Positions 44,070 through 56,367 of a stretch of DNA of 64,000 nucleotides are shown here, piece after piece. The stretch's first letter is position 1; each line of letters begins with the position of its first letter. Made by a program: the position numbers and the translations under genes. The notes beneath the pieces were generated by a model. The model was not told where the DNA came from. It saw nothing but the letters and a program-made list of their open reading frames with translations, and searched no databases. The stretch is from Acephala macrosclerotiorum (lineage: Eukaryota; Ascomycota; Leotiomycetes; Helotiales; Mollisiaceae), in contig MU119249.1 of assembly GCA_014904845.1 (NCBI GenBank), forward strand, positions 62,001-126,000, in the 5' to 3' direction.

Positions 44070-45872
44070 ATGGATTCCAAGGCTGAAGAGGCCGGCGTCA
44101 CCCAAGCTGTGGTTGAGCCTGAGACTGAGACTGCCCCTGCGTCCACCACGGTCCCAGAGGTCTACGAGTCGGTCGATGGCGAGCTCGTCCTTCCTAAGGG
44201 TTGGATCTACAGAACCAAGAAGATTGGCAGCCACGTCCTCCCGTGGTATGCTTCTCCCAAGGTTCAACTCACCGTCGTCTCCTTCGTTTGCTTCCTGTGC
44301 CCCGGCATGTTCAACGCCCTTGGCAGTCTTGGTGGCGGTGGTAAGACCGATGCGAAGCTCGCTGATGATATGGTAAGTCCTTCAAGCTCAATTGCTCGTG
44401 AGATTCATGCTGATTGATTTCTTTTCAGAACACTGCTGTCTACTCAACCTTTGCGGTCTTTGGCTTCTTCGGTGGTACCATCGTCAACAAGCTCGGTGTA
44501 AAGGTCACTCTTTCATTCGGGGGCTTGGGTTATTGCATTTATGCTATCTCCCTTCTTGCCTCTGAGCACGCCGATGTCTTCGGTTTCAACATCTTCGCTG
44601 GTGCCCTTCTCGGTGTCTGTGCCGGTCTCCTCTGGACTGCACAAGGCACCATCATGGTTTCATACCCCAAGGAGGAAGACAAGGGCAAGTACTTTGCTTA
44701 CTTTTGGGCCATCTTCAACATGGGTGCCGTTATCGGTTCTTTGGTAAGTTGATTTTTTCCCTGCCACCACGTGACCGCTCTCCTCCATTCACTCGTCACA
44801 CCTTACCTTTCATCGTACATCCCTCACACACCTCAAATACCTCACTAACTCTCGCTTCTCCTTTAACACTTCTATTTACTCATCTAACTTCTCTAGATCC
44901 CATTGGGCCAGAACTTCCACGTCCGCACCAACTCAAACGTCGGCGATGGTACCTACATTGGCTTCATCGTTCTCATGGCTCTCGGTGCTGTTCTTGCTCT
45001 CGTCATTTGCAGCGCTCGCGATGTCATCCGTGAGGATGGTACCCGCGTCGTCCTCATGAAGAACCCTTCATGGTACTCCGAGTTGTACGGTCTTTACGAG
45101 TCCATTACCTTCCAGCCATCAGTCATCCTCCTCTTCCCCATGTTCTGGTCCTCCAACTGGTTCTACACCTACCAACAAAACGCCATCAACGGTGCTCACT
45201 TCGACACCCGTACCAAGGCCTTGAACGGTTGCTTGTACTACCTTGCTCAGATCGTCGGTGCTATGGGCCTTGGCTATGCTCTCGACTATACCTCCGTTGC
45301 CACTCGTAGCATGCGTGCCAAGCTTGCCTGGGGCTTCCTCTTCTCCATGACCATGATCATCTGGGGCGGTGGCTATGCTTTCCAGAAGCAATACACCCGT
45401 GCCGACACCTCATCCGACGACTGGTCCACTCCCGGCTACGTTGGACCCATGTTCCTCTACATCTTCTACGGCATGTATGACTCCTTCTGGCAATGCACCG
45501 TCTACTGGTAAGTTTCGATCTATCCCCTCCTCTCATACACATTCACTGACAAAAACCAGGTACATGGGTGCTCTCTCCAATTCCGGTCGTCGCACTGCCA
45601 ACTACGTCGGTTTCTACAAGGGCATCCAATCCGCCGGCGCAGCCGTTATGTGGTCCCTCGACTCCCGCAAGATCTCCTTCATGTCCGAATTCGCCTCCAA
45701 CTGGGCACTCCTCTCCTTCTCCCTCCTATGCGCTGCACCAGTCGTCCTCTTCAAGATCTCCGACCACAGCTTACTCGAGGAGGATCTTCAGGGTACAGAT
45801 GAAACCGTCGCAGATGTTCTCCCAGACAACATTCTCCACGAGAAGTCAGGTGTTCATCCTCAAGAGGCTTAA
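44070..45872 (+). CDS. UNC93-like major-facilitator membrane protein
   Basis: Four exons (44070-44372, 44429-44743, 44897-45507, 45560-45872) encode about 513 residues. After an acidic N-terminus the family sequence begins with SPKVQLTVVSFVCFLCPGMF-NALGSLGGGG, followed by regularly spaced hydrophobic helices (about 11-12). Examples are VYSTFAVFGFFGGTIVNKLG, CAGLLWTAQGTIMVSYP, YIGFIVLMALGAVLALVICS, LFPMFWSSNWFYTYQQNAIN and RRTANYVGFYKGIQSAGAAV. This is the fungal UNC93 (DUF895) branch of the MFS superfamily; substrates of fungal members are not established. The C-terminus is acidic and cytosolic. The third intron is longer than usual (44744-44896) and pyrimidine-rich. Acceptors end TTTTCAG, CTCTAG and AACCAG. 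Confidence 0.9.
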
Positions 45873-46930
45873 ATTTGATCTCTGCTTCTCTTGCTTTGAT
45901 CGTTTTGTGCTGTTGCCTTATTATGGGACGGGGTTTACTTTTATTTGCGGGGGTAATTGCGTGGGAAATGAGGAGATGATATTGAATGATGGATGAACGA
46001 CGGAGAGAACTTTTTATGATGAAACCAGGGCATTTGCTTCTTTGCTTTCTTGCAAAATTTGCATTGCGGTGGCGATTATGAGGGTTTTTTACCACACAGG
46101 AAAGATATGACCAGAAAGGCTTTGACTTGCAGAAGATGATACCTCTAGGCGGTAATTTCCAATAGAAATTTGCTTGTCTACACACTTTTCCCACTTGCTT
46201 TTGCGATTCGTGATTTGATATTTGAAGACTCTTTGCTCTTCGCCTTTCATTTCTCATTCTTGAGCCTCTCAATCCGTCATCTTCGTGTTGCAATGCCCAC
46301 TCATATCCTCGCCACCAAGCTCGGGTACACGGCGCTTCGAAGCTACAGCTTCACCGCATCACGTACAAACGTCAGAAAGATCTTCAACCCCGCATATTCT
46401 GAACCCCACCATTCCTGCGGACGTCGGACGTCAAAACGACGGACTGCCTCGTATTGGTAAGATAAGGCGAGGTGTGCCTACACGGCGCGCGTGAACACGA
46501 GCAGCCTTGGATACGAGGATATCAGCAATTTCGCTGACGTGTTGACAACAACATACGAGTACTCTCTCAAGTCTCTTTAGACCTAGCACAAGCTAACTTA
46601 GGACGTGGAGGTTTACTTCCCGGTCCTTTTCTCGAGCGCTCAACACCACGCGCTTCGAAGATTGAAAATGTACTGTACACCAGGTACTCGATTTGAACCT
46701 TTCGAGCCCCAAAAGCACATCCTGTGAAGTAGTTACTAATCACAAATCCAACGTAAGATGCGCGCCCTCAATATACTCAGAGATCGTTGAAGACAGGGAG
46801 AGAAGGTATCCAAAGTTGGAAACCCTACTTATTCCAACAACGCCTTCAGACTTCCGCCCATACTTCATTCACGCTCCTTCTTCAATCCAGATACATCCAT
46901 TTATGACTTCCTCGTCCTATCTTACGAACC
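45873..46930. other. intergenic
   Basis: 3' region of the transporter gene. Only motif-free short frames. Confidence 0.5.
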
Positions 46931-47245
46931 TCATACCAAACCACTCAAAACATCCCAAACTCCAATCCACGAAAGATACCATCCAAAGATCGCAGTTGCG
47001 AGCATGCTCAGCAGGATGGCTTCTTCCTCTGCTGTCATGCGCCTCCCGATCCAAACTCTTCTGGGTATTAATCCATATCTTCGCCTGACCGCTACTAGAA
47101 CTGTGGAATTCTGAGTTGTGTTGTGCGAGGGAGTTGACGAAGGGGTGGGGATGGGTTGGCGTTGATTGTTGTTCCCTAGGAGCAAGATGAGGATGAGGGG
47201 GAGATGCAGGGAGAGAAGGAGAAGGAAGATTATGGATTCTCTCAT
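46931..47245 (-). CDS. possible small membrane protein
   Basis: An ATG-initiated frame of 104 codons has a hydrophobic N-terminus (IIFLLLLSLHLPLILILLLG, signal or anchor), a Ser/Thr/Asn/Pro-rich middle, a basic segment (RRRYGLIPRRVWIGRRM) and a second hydrophobic stretch (AILLSMLATAIFGWYLSWIG) near the C-terminus. A donor-like GTATGA immediately before the stop leaves room for further exons. No family is recognised. The composition is compatible with a real small membrane protein, but chance cannot be excluded. Confidence 0.3.
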   Translation of the reverse strand: MRESIIFLLLLSLHLPLILILLLGNNNQRQPIPTPSSTPSHNTTQNSTVLVAVRRRYGLIPRRVWIGRRMTAEEEAILLSMLATAIFGWYLSWIGVWDVLSGLV

Positions 47246-47627
47246 TGTTCCGTTTATTCTTGTTTACTTCGTAGCGTCGGGTCCAAAGGGAAAGAACTGT
47301 CAAAATAAGTTCTTGAAACTAATTGTAAACAGGAATGCAGATGTTTCTGTTTTAATGTCCGTGGACTGGCTGAGATGTTGATGAGAGTCATGGGAGAAAC
47401 AATCCATTCGCTGTGATTGGAATTTGGAACAATGATTGTCTTCTCCGAATGTACTTGATTCATCAACCTCAAATGTCTAACTCATGCTCCTCGAAGGGAG
47501 CTATCTACTTGTATATAAGAATATTAATACTCGAACAGCATTGATTTCCAAAAGCCCCAGACGCCAATATCCGAATTATACAACTCAAGTCACCATCCCT
47601 CAAGCTCATCCCATCTCCACACCCTCC
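47246..47627. other. intergenic
   Basis: 3' side of the helicase gene. Nothing distinctive. Confidence 0.5.
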
Positions 47628-50378
47628 TCACTTCCTCACACTCTTCTTCTCCATCCCAGTCATCAACCCCCCAATCTTCGTCTCTACAATCCTAAACCTC
47701 TCCTGATCACCCAAACCCTCTTCAGCCCTCTTATACGCCGCCTCGCTCCTATCACAAAGCACATCCAAATCTTTATCCGACAATATCTCTTCTCCTCCCT
47801 TATACTGATAAACCTCTCCATCTTTCAACAAAAGTGCCTTCAGTGCATCTTCCGACATTTTTTCTTCGTTATTCATCTTCTGCCCCATCGTCTTGAACCC
47901 TCCTTTCTTGATGACAAGTTTCTCAAGTCGACGTTTCGCGTCAGCGGAGAGGAGAAGGTCTTCTTCCACAGTGCCTTTGGTGGCGAGTCGGTAGATGATA
48001 ACAGGATTTTTCTGCCCGATTCGATGCGCGCGATCTTGGGCTTGAAGATCTTGTTGAGGATTCCAATCCGAGTCAAAAAGGATGACTGTATCCGCACTCG
48101 CCAAATTAATTCCCTGACCACCCGCTCTCGTCGACAACAAGAAAAGTTTATATTCAGGATTCTCGTTGAACTCTTTAATCTGTGCTTGTCGATCAGATTG
48201 CGCTACACTCCCGTCTATACGGCAAACATTCCAATGGCGGAGATCTCGAGCGTAGTCTTCTAGAATATCGAGCTGAGTTTTGAATTGTGAGAAGATGAGG
48301 ACTTTGGAGCCGCGGGAGAAGAGGGAGGGAAGGAGTCGGTCGAGGAGGAGGAGTTTTCCGGAAGATGTTATTAGGCTTTCGTCGACTTTGAGACCGGAGT
48401 CGGCGGACCAGGGGTTGTAGAAGTTGTGGGGGGAGTTGCAGACGAGACGGAGTTGCATGATGGGGTTGCCGAGCTTTTTGGAGGAGATTTCTTTTTCTGT
48501 AAGGTGTGTTAGAGGGGTAGGAGGAGGGGAGGAAAGAGAGAGAGGACATACTGGCTAGTTCGAGGGTTTTGGCTCGTTCAATTTCTTCTGTGCTGGCCTC
48601 ACTTGTGTTGTCTATTTCTTTTTCTGCGGCGAACTCTTCTGCTAGCTTTTCCTCGAACTCGTCGTCACTGAGAGCATCTTCGTCGGATGAATGTGCTTCT
48701 GCATAAACCTTCCGCTTTGTCTTTCGGCCTCGAATACTCGTGGCTGGAGTTGATTGTCGACTCGACTTGGCAGACTTTGGTGCGGGCGAGGATGATGGTT
48801 CTTCTGCTTTCCGCTTTCTTCCAGGCTTCACTGAGGAGGAGGGGGTTTTACGCTCCATCATCAGTTGGAAAGCGTTCTTTTTTGGACTATCGGACTTAGG
48901 AGGTCTTCCCGGTCCACGCTTCTTGATTGCCAGCTGAGCCATAGGAATGTCGTCCTCGCTGTCTGATTCTTCCTTCTTCGGAGTGAACGCTGCTGTTGTC
49001 GAAGCCGGGCTGACTTTGCGAGACATAGCTGGAGTATTTGTCGATCCAGTGAGACGCTCGACGACCTTCTCTTCGAGGTAGGCACGAGTATCTCGAGTCT
49101 TATCGTTGATGACATTGTAAAGATCAGTCTGCTCCTTGGTCATTGGTGCATACAGCACATATTCTCGCTTCTTCGGTAGCAAGTGCTCAACATCTGCCTT
49201 GATGCGACGGAGCAGAAGAGGCTGTAGGATCAAATGCATCTTCTTGACTAGATCTTGCTTCATCTTATCTTGTAAGAACTCCTCAGTGCCTTCCTCGTCT
49301 TGCAGGTCGCTGAAGTCGAACCATGACTCGAATTGTTCCCATTGTGTGAAGATCTTGGGGAGAAGGAAGTTGAGCAGTGACCAGAGCTCTTTTAAATTGT
49401 TCTGCAAGGGTGTGCCGGTGATGAGGAAACGAGTATACGAGTTGAAGGTCTGTAGGATCCTGAAGAGCTTGGACTCTGAGTTCTTCAGTCGGTGGCCTTC
49501 GTCCTGGGCGCTGTTAGTAATTGAATGCCCTCTGGAACAAGTCAACTTACGATAATGATCATCTCCCATCTGATCTTTGATAAATCATTCGCATCCCTGA
49601 TCACAATTTCAGGCGTGGTCAAAACAACAGGGAATTTGTCTGTTGCTCTGCCTGCTTTGATGTTCTTCATAAGTGTCTTACCGAACAGCTCTCGTCGATG
49701 GGGCGGCGTGCCGTGGTACATCGTGACCGGCACACTTGGAACCCACTTATTGAATTCTTCCATCCAATTCGAGAGAGTACTGAGAGGAGCCACAATCAAA
49801 TGCGGACCCATATAATTCTCCTCTTCTCTCAACTTGGCAAGCAGCGAGATAGTTTGAATCGTCTTTCCAAGACCCATCTCGTCTGCAAGGATACCCGACA
49901 TGCCCTGCCCACATATTTCGTACATCCATGTCAGACCTTCCAGCTGGTAGTCTCGCATAGTACCACCAATCATACATTTCGGCTGCTTCGAAAGTTCCAG
50001 GTTATGTTCTCCCAAAGCCTTGCCATCAAAGCCACTTCCAACCCGCCCAAGGACTTCAGTTTTCTTTGTCAAGATGTCTGAGAATGTAGCGCAATTGGCG
50101 AGTAAGTCGTCGAGCTGTTTCGCTTTGGCTTCCCTTTCAGCTCTCGTTTCTTGAACTTGCTTCCGCTTCTTTAAAGCCAACTTTCGCCGTCTCTCTTCTG
50201 CCCGGTCATTCTCTATCCGTGCTTTCTTCTCTTCCTCGTAGACTGCTTTCTCTTCTGTGGTTGCGAACTCGGGGTCGAAGTCATCGTCCATTGGTTGCGA
50301 CGGTGGGGAGGAAGGAGGAGTTGACTTTCTTGACATTGGGCTCGAGGGCCGTTCGTTATCACTGGATGAGGCGCCCAT
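47628..50378 (-). CDS. mus-30: LSH/DDM1-family Snf2 chromatin remodeller (MUS-30-like)
   Basis: Three exons (50378-49551, 49503-48552, 48496-47628) encode about 882 residues. Snf2 helicase motifs appear in order: [14 protein letters not shown], Walker [20 protein letters not shown], the DEGH box (split by intron 1 just before it), [20 protein letters not shown], then after the lobe junction [37 protein letters not shown] and [12 protein letters not shown] instead of DEAH and the overall sequence fit the LSH/HELLS/DDM1 branch, which includes Neurospora MUS-30 and yeast Irc5: nuclear ATPases acting in heterochromatin maintenance and DNA-damage tolerance. Between the lobes lies an insert of about 200 residues, rich in Ser/Lys/Glu and carrying an AT-hook-like segment ([10 protein letters not shown], near residue 470). 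The N-terminus is acidic and coiled. The start is the ATG at 50378. Confidence 0.93.
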
Positions 50379-51982
50379 GGTCAATTCTGGTCGTCGAAAA
50401 TTGCAAAATCGGAGTGCAGCAACGAAGAGTACCAATTCAAATTGCTGTCGAGAGGGTGGACGAGCTGGTTAAGGTTCTAGGATCCGAGGGCTCTGAAGCT
50501 GGGAATCGCTGCAATGGATCTATTAGAGTTTAGCTACTTTTCCACGTTATAGTTCTCACTGATTTGTATATCTTCGGTGTCTGAAAAGTCAGGGGAAATA
50601 CTTACCAATTTCTAAGCCAAAAAGCCAATGCCCGAAATCTAGCTCCCACAATTTCTTGTGTGGCGACAATTCTCAATGTCCGAGTGATAAGGAATTCAAA
50701 GCCTAAACAATTCAATTCACAATGTCCTAAGATTGTTCACAATCAAAAAAGTTCAAGATGTCAGGGTGGTCAGTCTCGTCAGGCCCGTCTCATGGGGAAG
50801 TTCTGTCCAGGTATGACAAGCGCGTCGAAAACGCGCCCAAAAACGCGGTCGCGAGAAAAGTCATGACGACTGCCTGAAATTAGGCGCTAGTCCAGAAGAA
50901 GCATAGTCAGGGGGAGCCTCAAATATTAAGGTCCATGCTCGATTGGCGAGGTGATAGGAGTTAGTCTACGGAGAAAAGCGTCCTCCTGCTGTCATGCACA
51001 TTGTTGGCGCCATTGATTGTAGTTGTCAATATTCTCAAGTCACGCGATTTTGACAATTGTGGTTGCAGGTGAGATCTGAGATTCATCCTCACTCCAATTC
51101 AATCTGTCAATAATCATGTGATTTAGTGCTGAGTCAGTGCTGCGGAGTTTTAAGACCATTCTCTCTCTCTGAGAACCATCACTATAATCATCATCAATAT
51201 CATCAAATTCATCATAAAAGCTAACACAATCACTGGCAGCTTCCACGTCTGCATACTGGCTGTCAGTCAGCTCTTGTCGTTCAGATGTTCACTGTCGATG
51301 ATACAATTGCTATCATCTCGATACATTCTAGTTCAATACAGTTCAACGTTGCCAAGGGTTAGTTTCTCAGCACCTAGGCGAAGTCAGCTCATCGAAACCC
51401 CTTATTGCCAGCGCCAATTTTTATATCTTCACTGCTTTAGAATCTGCCAAGCAGTGGTCAGCTCAACGGTATTCAATAGTACTGTCACCCCTTTGCATTC
51501 TCCAAAATTGTGAGTAATTTCTGTTAATTTAATTCACTTCACGTTCAGAATATGAGCATCGGATATGCAAAATCTCGCAGTACTTTTGTTAGGCTGTGGG
51601 AAAATCAGGCTATGCCGTCATTCCACTTTCAGAAAATCAGGCTTTTGGTACGAGACATCAGAAATCAACGCTAGACCCACTGTCCACCAACTGGTGGAAT
51701 CAGCCTCTGCAGAATGTACGCTGTCATGTACTTCCGCAACGCCCATCCCATGTATCTATCTGATCTCTAATGCCCATGAAGAAGAAGAAAAGTTCGCAGT
51801 AGTAAAAAGGATCGCAATAGCAAAAAGCAAGCGTATCATTCACCCAACTTTCCCAGCGCAAGTCTAATCACTTCGTTCCCAAGTATCCCACCTCAGCTGG
51901 ACGATTCGCTTAGTTCACGGAGAAACTTCGGTGACAATGAAGACTCGAGATGGCGACAATTTTGTCTGAAGTTGTTGCTCGC
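50379..51982. other. intergenic
   Basis: Promoter of the helicase gene and 3' region of the next minus-strand gene. A segment at about 50855-50900 resembles the repeat at 54702-54745. No gene was supported; 51000-51260 is TCA/ATCATC-rich. Confidence 0.5.
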
Positions 51983-53841
51983 TCAAAGCAAGGCGAAGCG
52001 ATGAGCAACAGCATTGGCATCCATACGAACACCACATTGCTCTTCGAGAGCCTTCGAAACGCGCTCCCACTTTTCGGCCTCATCATCTTGAACGATCTTG
52101 ACAAGAAGTTCGTCAATGTTATCGTCGAAGACAGGTTGGCCAGTACGTTGACCATTCTGGCCTGGCTTCTTGGATCGTTGGGATAGAGGGACGAAGACCA
52201 TGCCGTTGGATTGATATAAGAGGGGGGCATTTCGGCTGTATCGACCAGTGACACCACATACAGTCAAAGTGGGCTTGTGACCGCGAGCAATGCGTTCATC
52301 GTTCAAGGTTTGTACGATCTCCGGGAAGCTCTTGCCCTCTATGTCATACATATTGACAATGGCAATATTCTCCGGGTCATTGGCGCCGTAGCCACGCTTA
52401 CAGACCGTATCGCCTTCACCACGGGACAATCGACGCTTCTTGAGGGTGGCATCAGAGACCTCACTTTGAGGAACCATAACTGGATCTTGGTTGAGAAGCC
52501 ATGGCATGTCTGCCCCAGAATACCGAGAGGGAGCCAGGTTCTTTCCAATATCGTTGAACTTTTGGCGAGGGCCTGCAGGACGGCGGGATCGGGCATGGGA
52601 GGATGAGGGTCTTTGGAAGTCCTATTGAAGCATGTGAAGTCAGTAATTGATTCACCAGACAACGACGTCACAGGCCAGATGGAAATATCAAAACAGCATT
52701 GCACACTCAGAGTGAGGTACTTACGTTGCTGCTAAACAGCTTCTTTCTGCCAAGGGTACGAGTGTTGCTGCTGAATTCGCCTATATCCGATTCGTCATCC
52801 ACAAAGAGCTCTGTTGTACGTTAGTATGTGTAGAAGAACTTTATATGGCATTCATGACTTACCCTCTTCACCGTAATCTCTGCCTATCATTCTTTGGGTT
52901 TGATTCTTCCTGGTAGATTGGTGGCCGAAAGGACTCATCTCATATTCTTCTGTATCAACAACGTTACCCTCGTCATCAACGACTTCATATCCACCAAACT
53001 CAGAAGAACCCGGGGAGCGGCGCTGAGGACGGGCGCTATATTGGCGTTGCATAGGATATGACCCGAGAGAGCCGTGTTGCGGGATTACGAAACCGTCGTT
53101 GGGATCGGGAGAACGGCTGTCATGGTATGAATGGCTACTGTTTGGACGCTGAAGATGCTCCTCAACTCCAAACTTTCTCTTAGGACTTGGCATCAAACCC
53201 TGGCTGCTCATATTCAACTCCTGGCCCTTCTCAAGATAATCTGGCTCAACAACACCATATGGGCTTGGTCCTGGTGAACGCACTTGATTTGCGGACTTGC
53301 TAGGTAGTTGTCGGGGCATTTGGCTTGTGAACTGAGCAGATGGTAGGTGAGGATAAGAGTGGTCGCGCGCACGAGAATTGGGGCTTTCCTGATCAGAGTA
53401 TGCGGAGCTTTGTCCTTGGTTGATACGCTCTTCGTAAGCTGGTAAAGATATTGTCAGCCGAGAATAAAGAATGTGACGGCAAAACTTGAGGGGCGGTGAG
53501 AGTTTATATGGAATGACAGTCGAAGCGAGGCAATTGAGGGAATTGATAGTCCGCAACGACAATTCATCTTGTTGAGATGAGACCTCCAAAACAGGAAATT
53601 GCGACTTACCACGTGTGTACATGCCAGTGGGGTCATGAGAAGGAGGGGGAAGTGCGTAGCTGCCAGTTCTGTATGTGTAGGTAGGAGGGGTGAGCGATCT
53701 GGCTGGAGACTCCTCCTGGTTGGCAGGGCTTGGAGACATATCGCCCTCGGCGCTTCGGGCGTAATGTTGAGATTCGGAGGTGTTTACGCTGCCATTGTTA
53801 TGAAAGCCTTCATCAGGACTGAAGGAAGGAGATCGTGACAT
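51983..53841 (-). CDS. uncharacterised nuclear-type protein with helix-turn-helix-like C-terminus
   Basis: Four exons (53841-53610, 53438-52863, 52810-52725, 52621-51983) encode about 510 residues. The first 300 are disordered: Ser/Pro/Gln-rich with many Ser-Pro pairs and a short basic motif (SPKRKFG). The C-terminal part (about 355-510) looks folded and shows two similar helical modules: DPENIAIVNMYDIEGKSFPE followed by GVTGRYSRN, and DDNIDELLVKIVQDDEAEKWE followed by DANAVAHRF. The spacing of helices ending in a Gly/Ala-Val-xx-Arg turn resembles Myb/SANT-like or similar DNA-binding folds. There is no zinc-binding motif, signal peptide or membrane helix. Joints EEG-ELFVDDES and SSN-DFQRPSSS keep the frame. 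The family is not recognised; DNA binding is a guess from pattern. Confidence 0.72.
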
Positions 53842-54883
53842 CCTGAGTGAAGATACGCTGAAGATGGGAGCGAAGAAAGAAGTGCGGAAGACCGGTTCAA
53901 AGCCAAGCAGACTAGCACGAAATAGATCGGCTCGAAACAGGATCCCCGAAAGAGATCAGTTCGAAAGAGACCGGTTCGAAGCGGATCTGAATTGTGCGCG
54001 TCAGAATTAGGACATTACATGGGAAAATGTCGCGACTTACCCTTGGACACTGCAGCGTCGCTGGCAATGCGGTCGAAGATGTATGTGGACTATGTATCGA
54101 TGCGCGTATGCGCGTATGAAAGAATCTCCAAAGCGGGGTCAAAGGTCCGCGTTAGGAGTTGTAAAGAAAGAAGAAATAGAAATGCAAAAGACGGGGATTT
54201 TATAGACCGCTGTCGCCTCGTTGACTATCGACCGCAGCCTCGTTTCTGCCAACCGCAGCCTCGTCATTCACTAATTACAACCTCGCCATAGAACTGACTA
54301 TACTTCAAACGAGGTTTGGTCAAATAAAGCCAAGGCGTAATACGATTTTCGATACTTTACAACTTTTCAAAATCAAAAGTTGTATATCACAATCAAATAC
54401 TTTGATCATTATACTTTCCTCCCATCTCAAAACATACTTTCCTCCTATGTTGAAAATAATATAATTGAAAGGAATTTTTTGGCATTGTATAAGCAATTAA
54501 AATGGGAAGCTAATTGTCCATCTTTAATTTACAACTTTTTCACTATGAAAAGTTATAACTTAGAATCAAATACTTGAATAGTTATGCATCAAGCCCATGT
54601 GCAGCCACTTAGCCTTGCAATGCTCTGACAATGTTGGAGCAACATTGTTCATAAGATAGGCATAATCCTAATCATTATCCTGGATTTGCCACTTTTCATT
54701 GTCAAAAGTCATGACCTGAATTCAGGCGCTAGCCATTCCAGCCATGTTAACAGCCCCCGCAAAGTTCAGAACACATAGAACAGCGAAAATATTCCACTGT
54801 GGTATGAAGCATGAAGTCATGATATTCGGTCCTGATGGCATTCTAGTTCTTCAGCTTGAAGATAAAGAATGCCACAACCTCGA
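53842..54883. other. intergenic, AT-rich with short palindromic repeats
   Basis: Promoter of the preceding minus-strand gene, then an AT-rich stretch from about 54300 to 54720 containing three related palindromic copies, listed separately. Confidence 0.55.
54355..54745. repeat. three spaced copies of a palindromic ACTTTT..AAAAGT unit
   Basis: Copies begin at about 54358 (ACAACTTTTcaaaatcAAAAGTTGT), 54529 (ACAACTTTTtcactatgAAAAGTTAT) and 54690 (CACTTTTcattgtcAAAAGTCATGAC). The first two continue with a shared AATCAAATACTT-GA..TTAT tail. Spacing is about 171 and 161 bases, so this may be a decayed tandem array. The third continues as CCTGAATTCAGGCGCTAG, which recurs near 50870. Confidence 0.55.
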
Positions 54884-56041
54884 CTATGAGAACACAAACT
54901 GGCGCCAGTTCTTGCCGAGCTTTGCAACACCATCATCCAAGCTCCATTCCTTGATCTGGCATATCTTGCGACACATCTCTTCTAACCTTCTGTCCATTTC
55001 TTCCCCAGCAATATGCAAGTCGCTCTCAACTAGTATCCGGTCATCTGGCACAGCTTTGATGACCTCAGCAGCCTTTGCGCTAGCTGGACCAGACATGTTG
55101 ATCGCTTCCGAAAAGGAGAAGAAGATCTCTGCTGGAATTGAAGGATGGAAGTACTGTTTCAGAGGCTCAGGTGGGCCAGAATATGAATGGAGACATATTC
55201 GGGGAGGAAATGGCTTTCGTGATTGGTTTTCGGTTGCCTTTGTGGGCTCGTCATCCTCGGGTGATGGAATATTTTCAATTTTCTTCTTTTCCTTCTTGCT
55301 GAATACCTTTTTCTCAAATCCTTTCCAAGTCTCCTGAAGGGTGTCGAAGACAACGCCGTGGGCTTGAACCCCATGAACAGAGACAGCTCGATCCATCTCA
55401 CCAGCCAGCCTCAATTGCGCTTTTAGAACTGCTCTCTGATGAGCCATCTGCACTCGATGTGGAGTCAGACGCCGTCCTTCTCTACCACCAGGGGTTAATG
55501 TTTGGTCTCTCGACTCTTCCAAAGTTGGGGGCCACTCCCCGGGTAGTCGAAATGACTTGTCTAAGCCAATTTCTCCAACCAAGGAGATAGGATAGCGTTC
55601 GAGATAGGCTTTCGTCTCTTGGAGGAATTGCTTCAGAGAGCGAGGATGTGGAAGCGAGTTGAGAAACGCAGTGTCCTCCGGTCTCGGTGTCAAAACAGAC
55701 TGATAGTGGCGAATCTTGAATTCTGGAGTATCTGTGTTTGACAATGTTGTCTCTGTGTCGTCGAACATTTGGTGCGAGAACCAAGGATGCCATCCGAAGC
55801 AAGGAACAAGGCAGCGGTCTTCGGAGTCTTTCTCCGCGTCCGACTGGCTTCTTAACCCATATTCTTCGGTAACTTGAGCTACAAGCTCTTGGTCCTGACC
55901 TCGAGTGGCCATCACCGTGAGAACTCGCGCCTTCATGTGTGGTATGGATGGTACTAGACTCATGGTATCGGTGGGATGGCAATGGGCATCGAACACGCCC
56001 AGATGCCATGGGAACGCATCGGTCTTCCACTCCGAAGCCAT
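54884..56041 (-). CDS. scn1: TatD-family metal-dependent hydrolase, Scn1-like
   Basis: One exon of 385 residues. TatD features: an N-terminal H-x-H metal motif (FDAHCHPTD, about 18-26), [10 protein letters not shown], the metal-binding Glu in [10 protein letters not shown] (about 167), the [10 protein letters not shown] and [12 protein letters not shown] histidines, and the late Asp in ILVESDLH. The insert with Lys/Glu-rich sequence (about 248-280) and the overall length fit the fungal Cut9-interacting protein Scn1 group; S. pombe Scn1 was found as a partner of the APC subunit Cut9. TatD relatives are DNA exonucleases or phosphodiesterases, but the activity of Scn1-type proteins is not established. 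The ATG at 56041 gives the usual short leader before the H-x-H motif. Confidence 0.88.
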   Translation of the reverse strand: MASEWKTDAFPWHLGVFDAHCHPTDTMSLVPSIPHMKARVLTVMATRGQDQELVAQVTEEYGLRSQSDAEKDSEDRCLVPCFGWHPWFSHQMFDDTETTLSNTDTPEFKIRHYQSVLTPRPEDTAFLNSLPHPRSLKQFLQETKAYLERYPISLVGEIGLDKSFRLPGEWPPTLEESRDQTLTPGGREGRRLTPHRVQMAHQRAVLKAQLRLAGEMDRAVSVHGVQAHGVVFDTLQETWKGFEKKVFSKKEKKKIENIPSPEDDEPTKATENQSRKPFPPRICLHSYSGPPEPLKQYFHPSIPAEIFFSFSEAINMSGPASAKAAEVIKAVPDDRILVESDLHIAGEEMDRRLEEMCRKICQIKEWSLDDGVAKLGKNWRQFVFS

Positions 56042-56367
56042 CCTATGCTATTGATATATCTGATAGCTACCGAAACATGGTCTGTTGGAGAAAGGCGAAG
56101 TGAAGCTTGTGAAGTCTCCTTAGTTTTGCGTGAAGTGAAGTTTTGATGTCGTCTCATTCGAGACTAGCTCCCAACGCCACAACGGCTCGAGATGGTCTAG
56201 GCTCACTCTACCCCACAATCTCACTTGCTATCACATGCAACCACTCCATCCACTTCACGCCCCCCAGGACTAAAAGAAGATACGAACATGCCCTCCCAGC
56301 TCCTTGTTTTTCGGATCTCCTTCTCACCTTGGACAACAGACATGAAATCGTCATCATCTCGAAGGAA
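56042..56367. other. divergent promoter region
   Basis: Region between the scn1-like start (minus) and the small membrane protein start (plus). The downstream frame is open back to 56146 and has an ATG there, but the conserved-looking protein begins at 56368. Confidence 0.45.

Noticed and set aside
54744..55337. Plus-strand frame of 197 codons
   Set aside because: It is antisense to the Scn1-like exon over most of its length and has no domain signature.
56146..56367. Longer version of the small membrane protein starting at 56146
   Set aside because: The extra 74 residues are hydrophilic with no targeting features, and they put the hydrophobic block inside the protein. The inner ATG is preferred but not proven.
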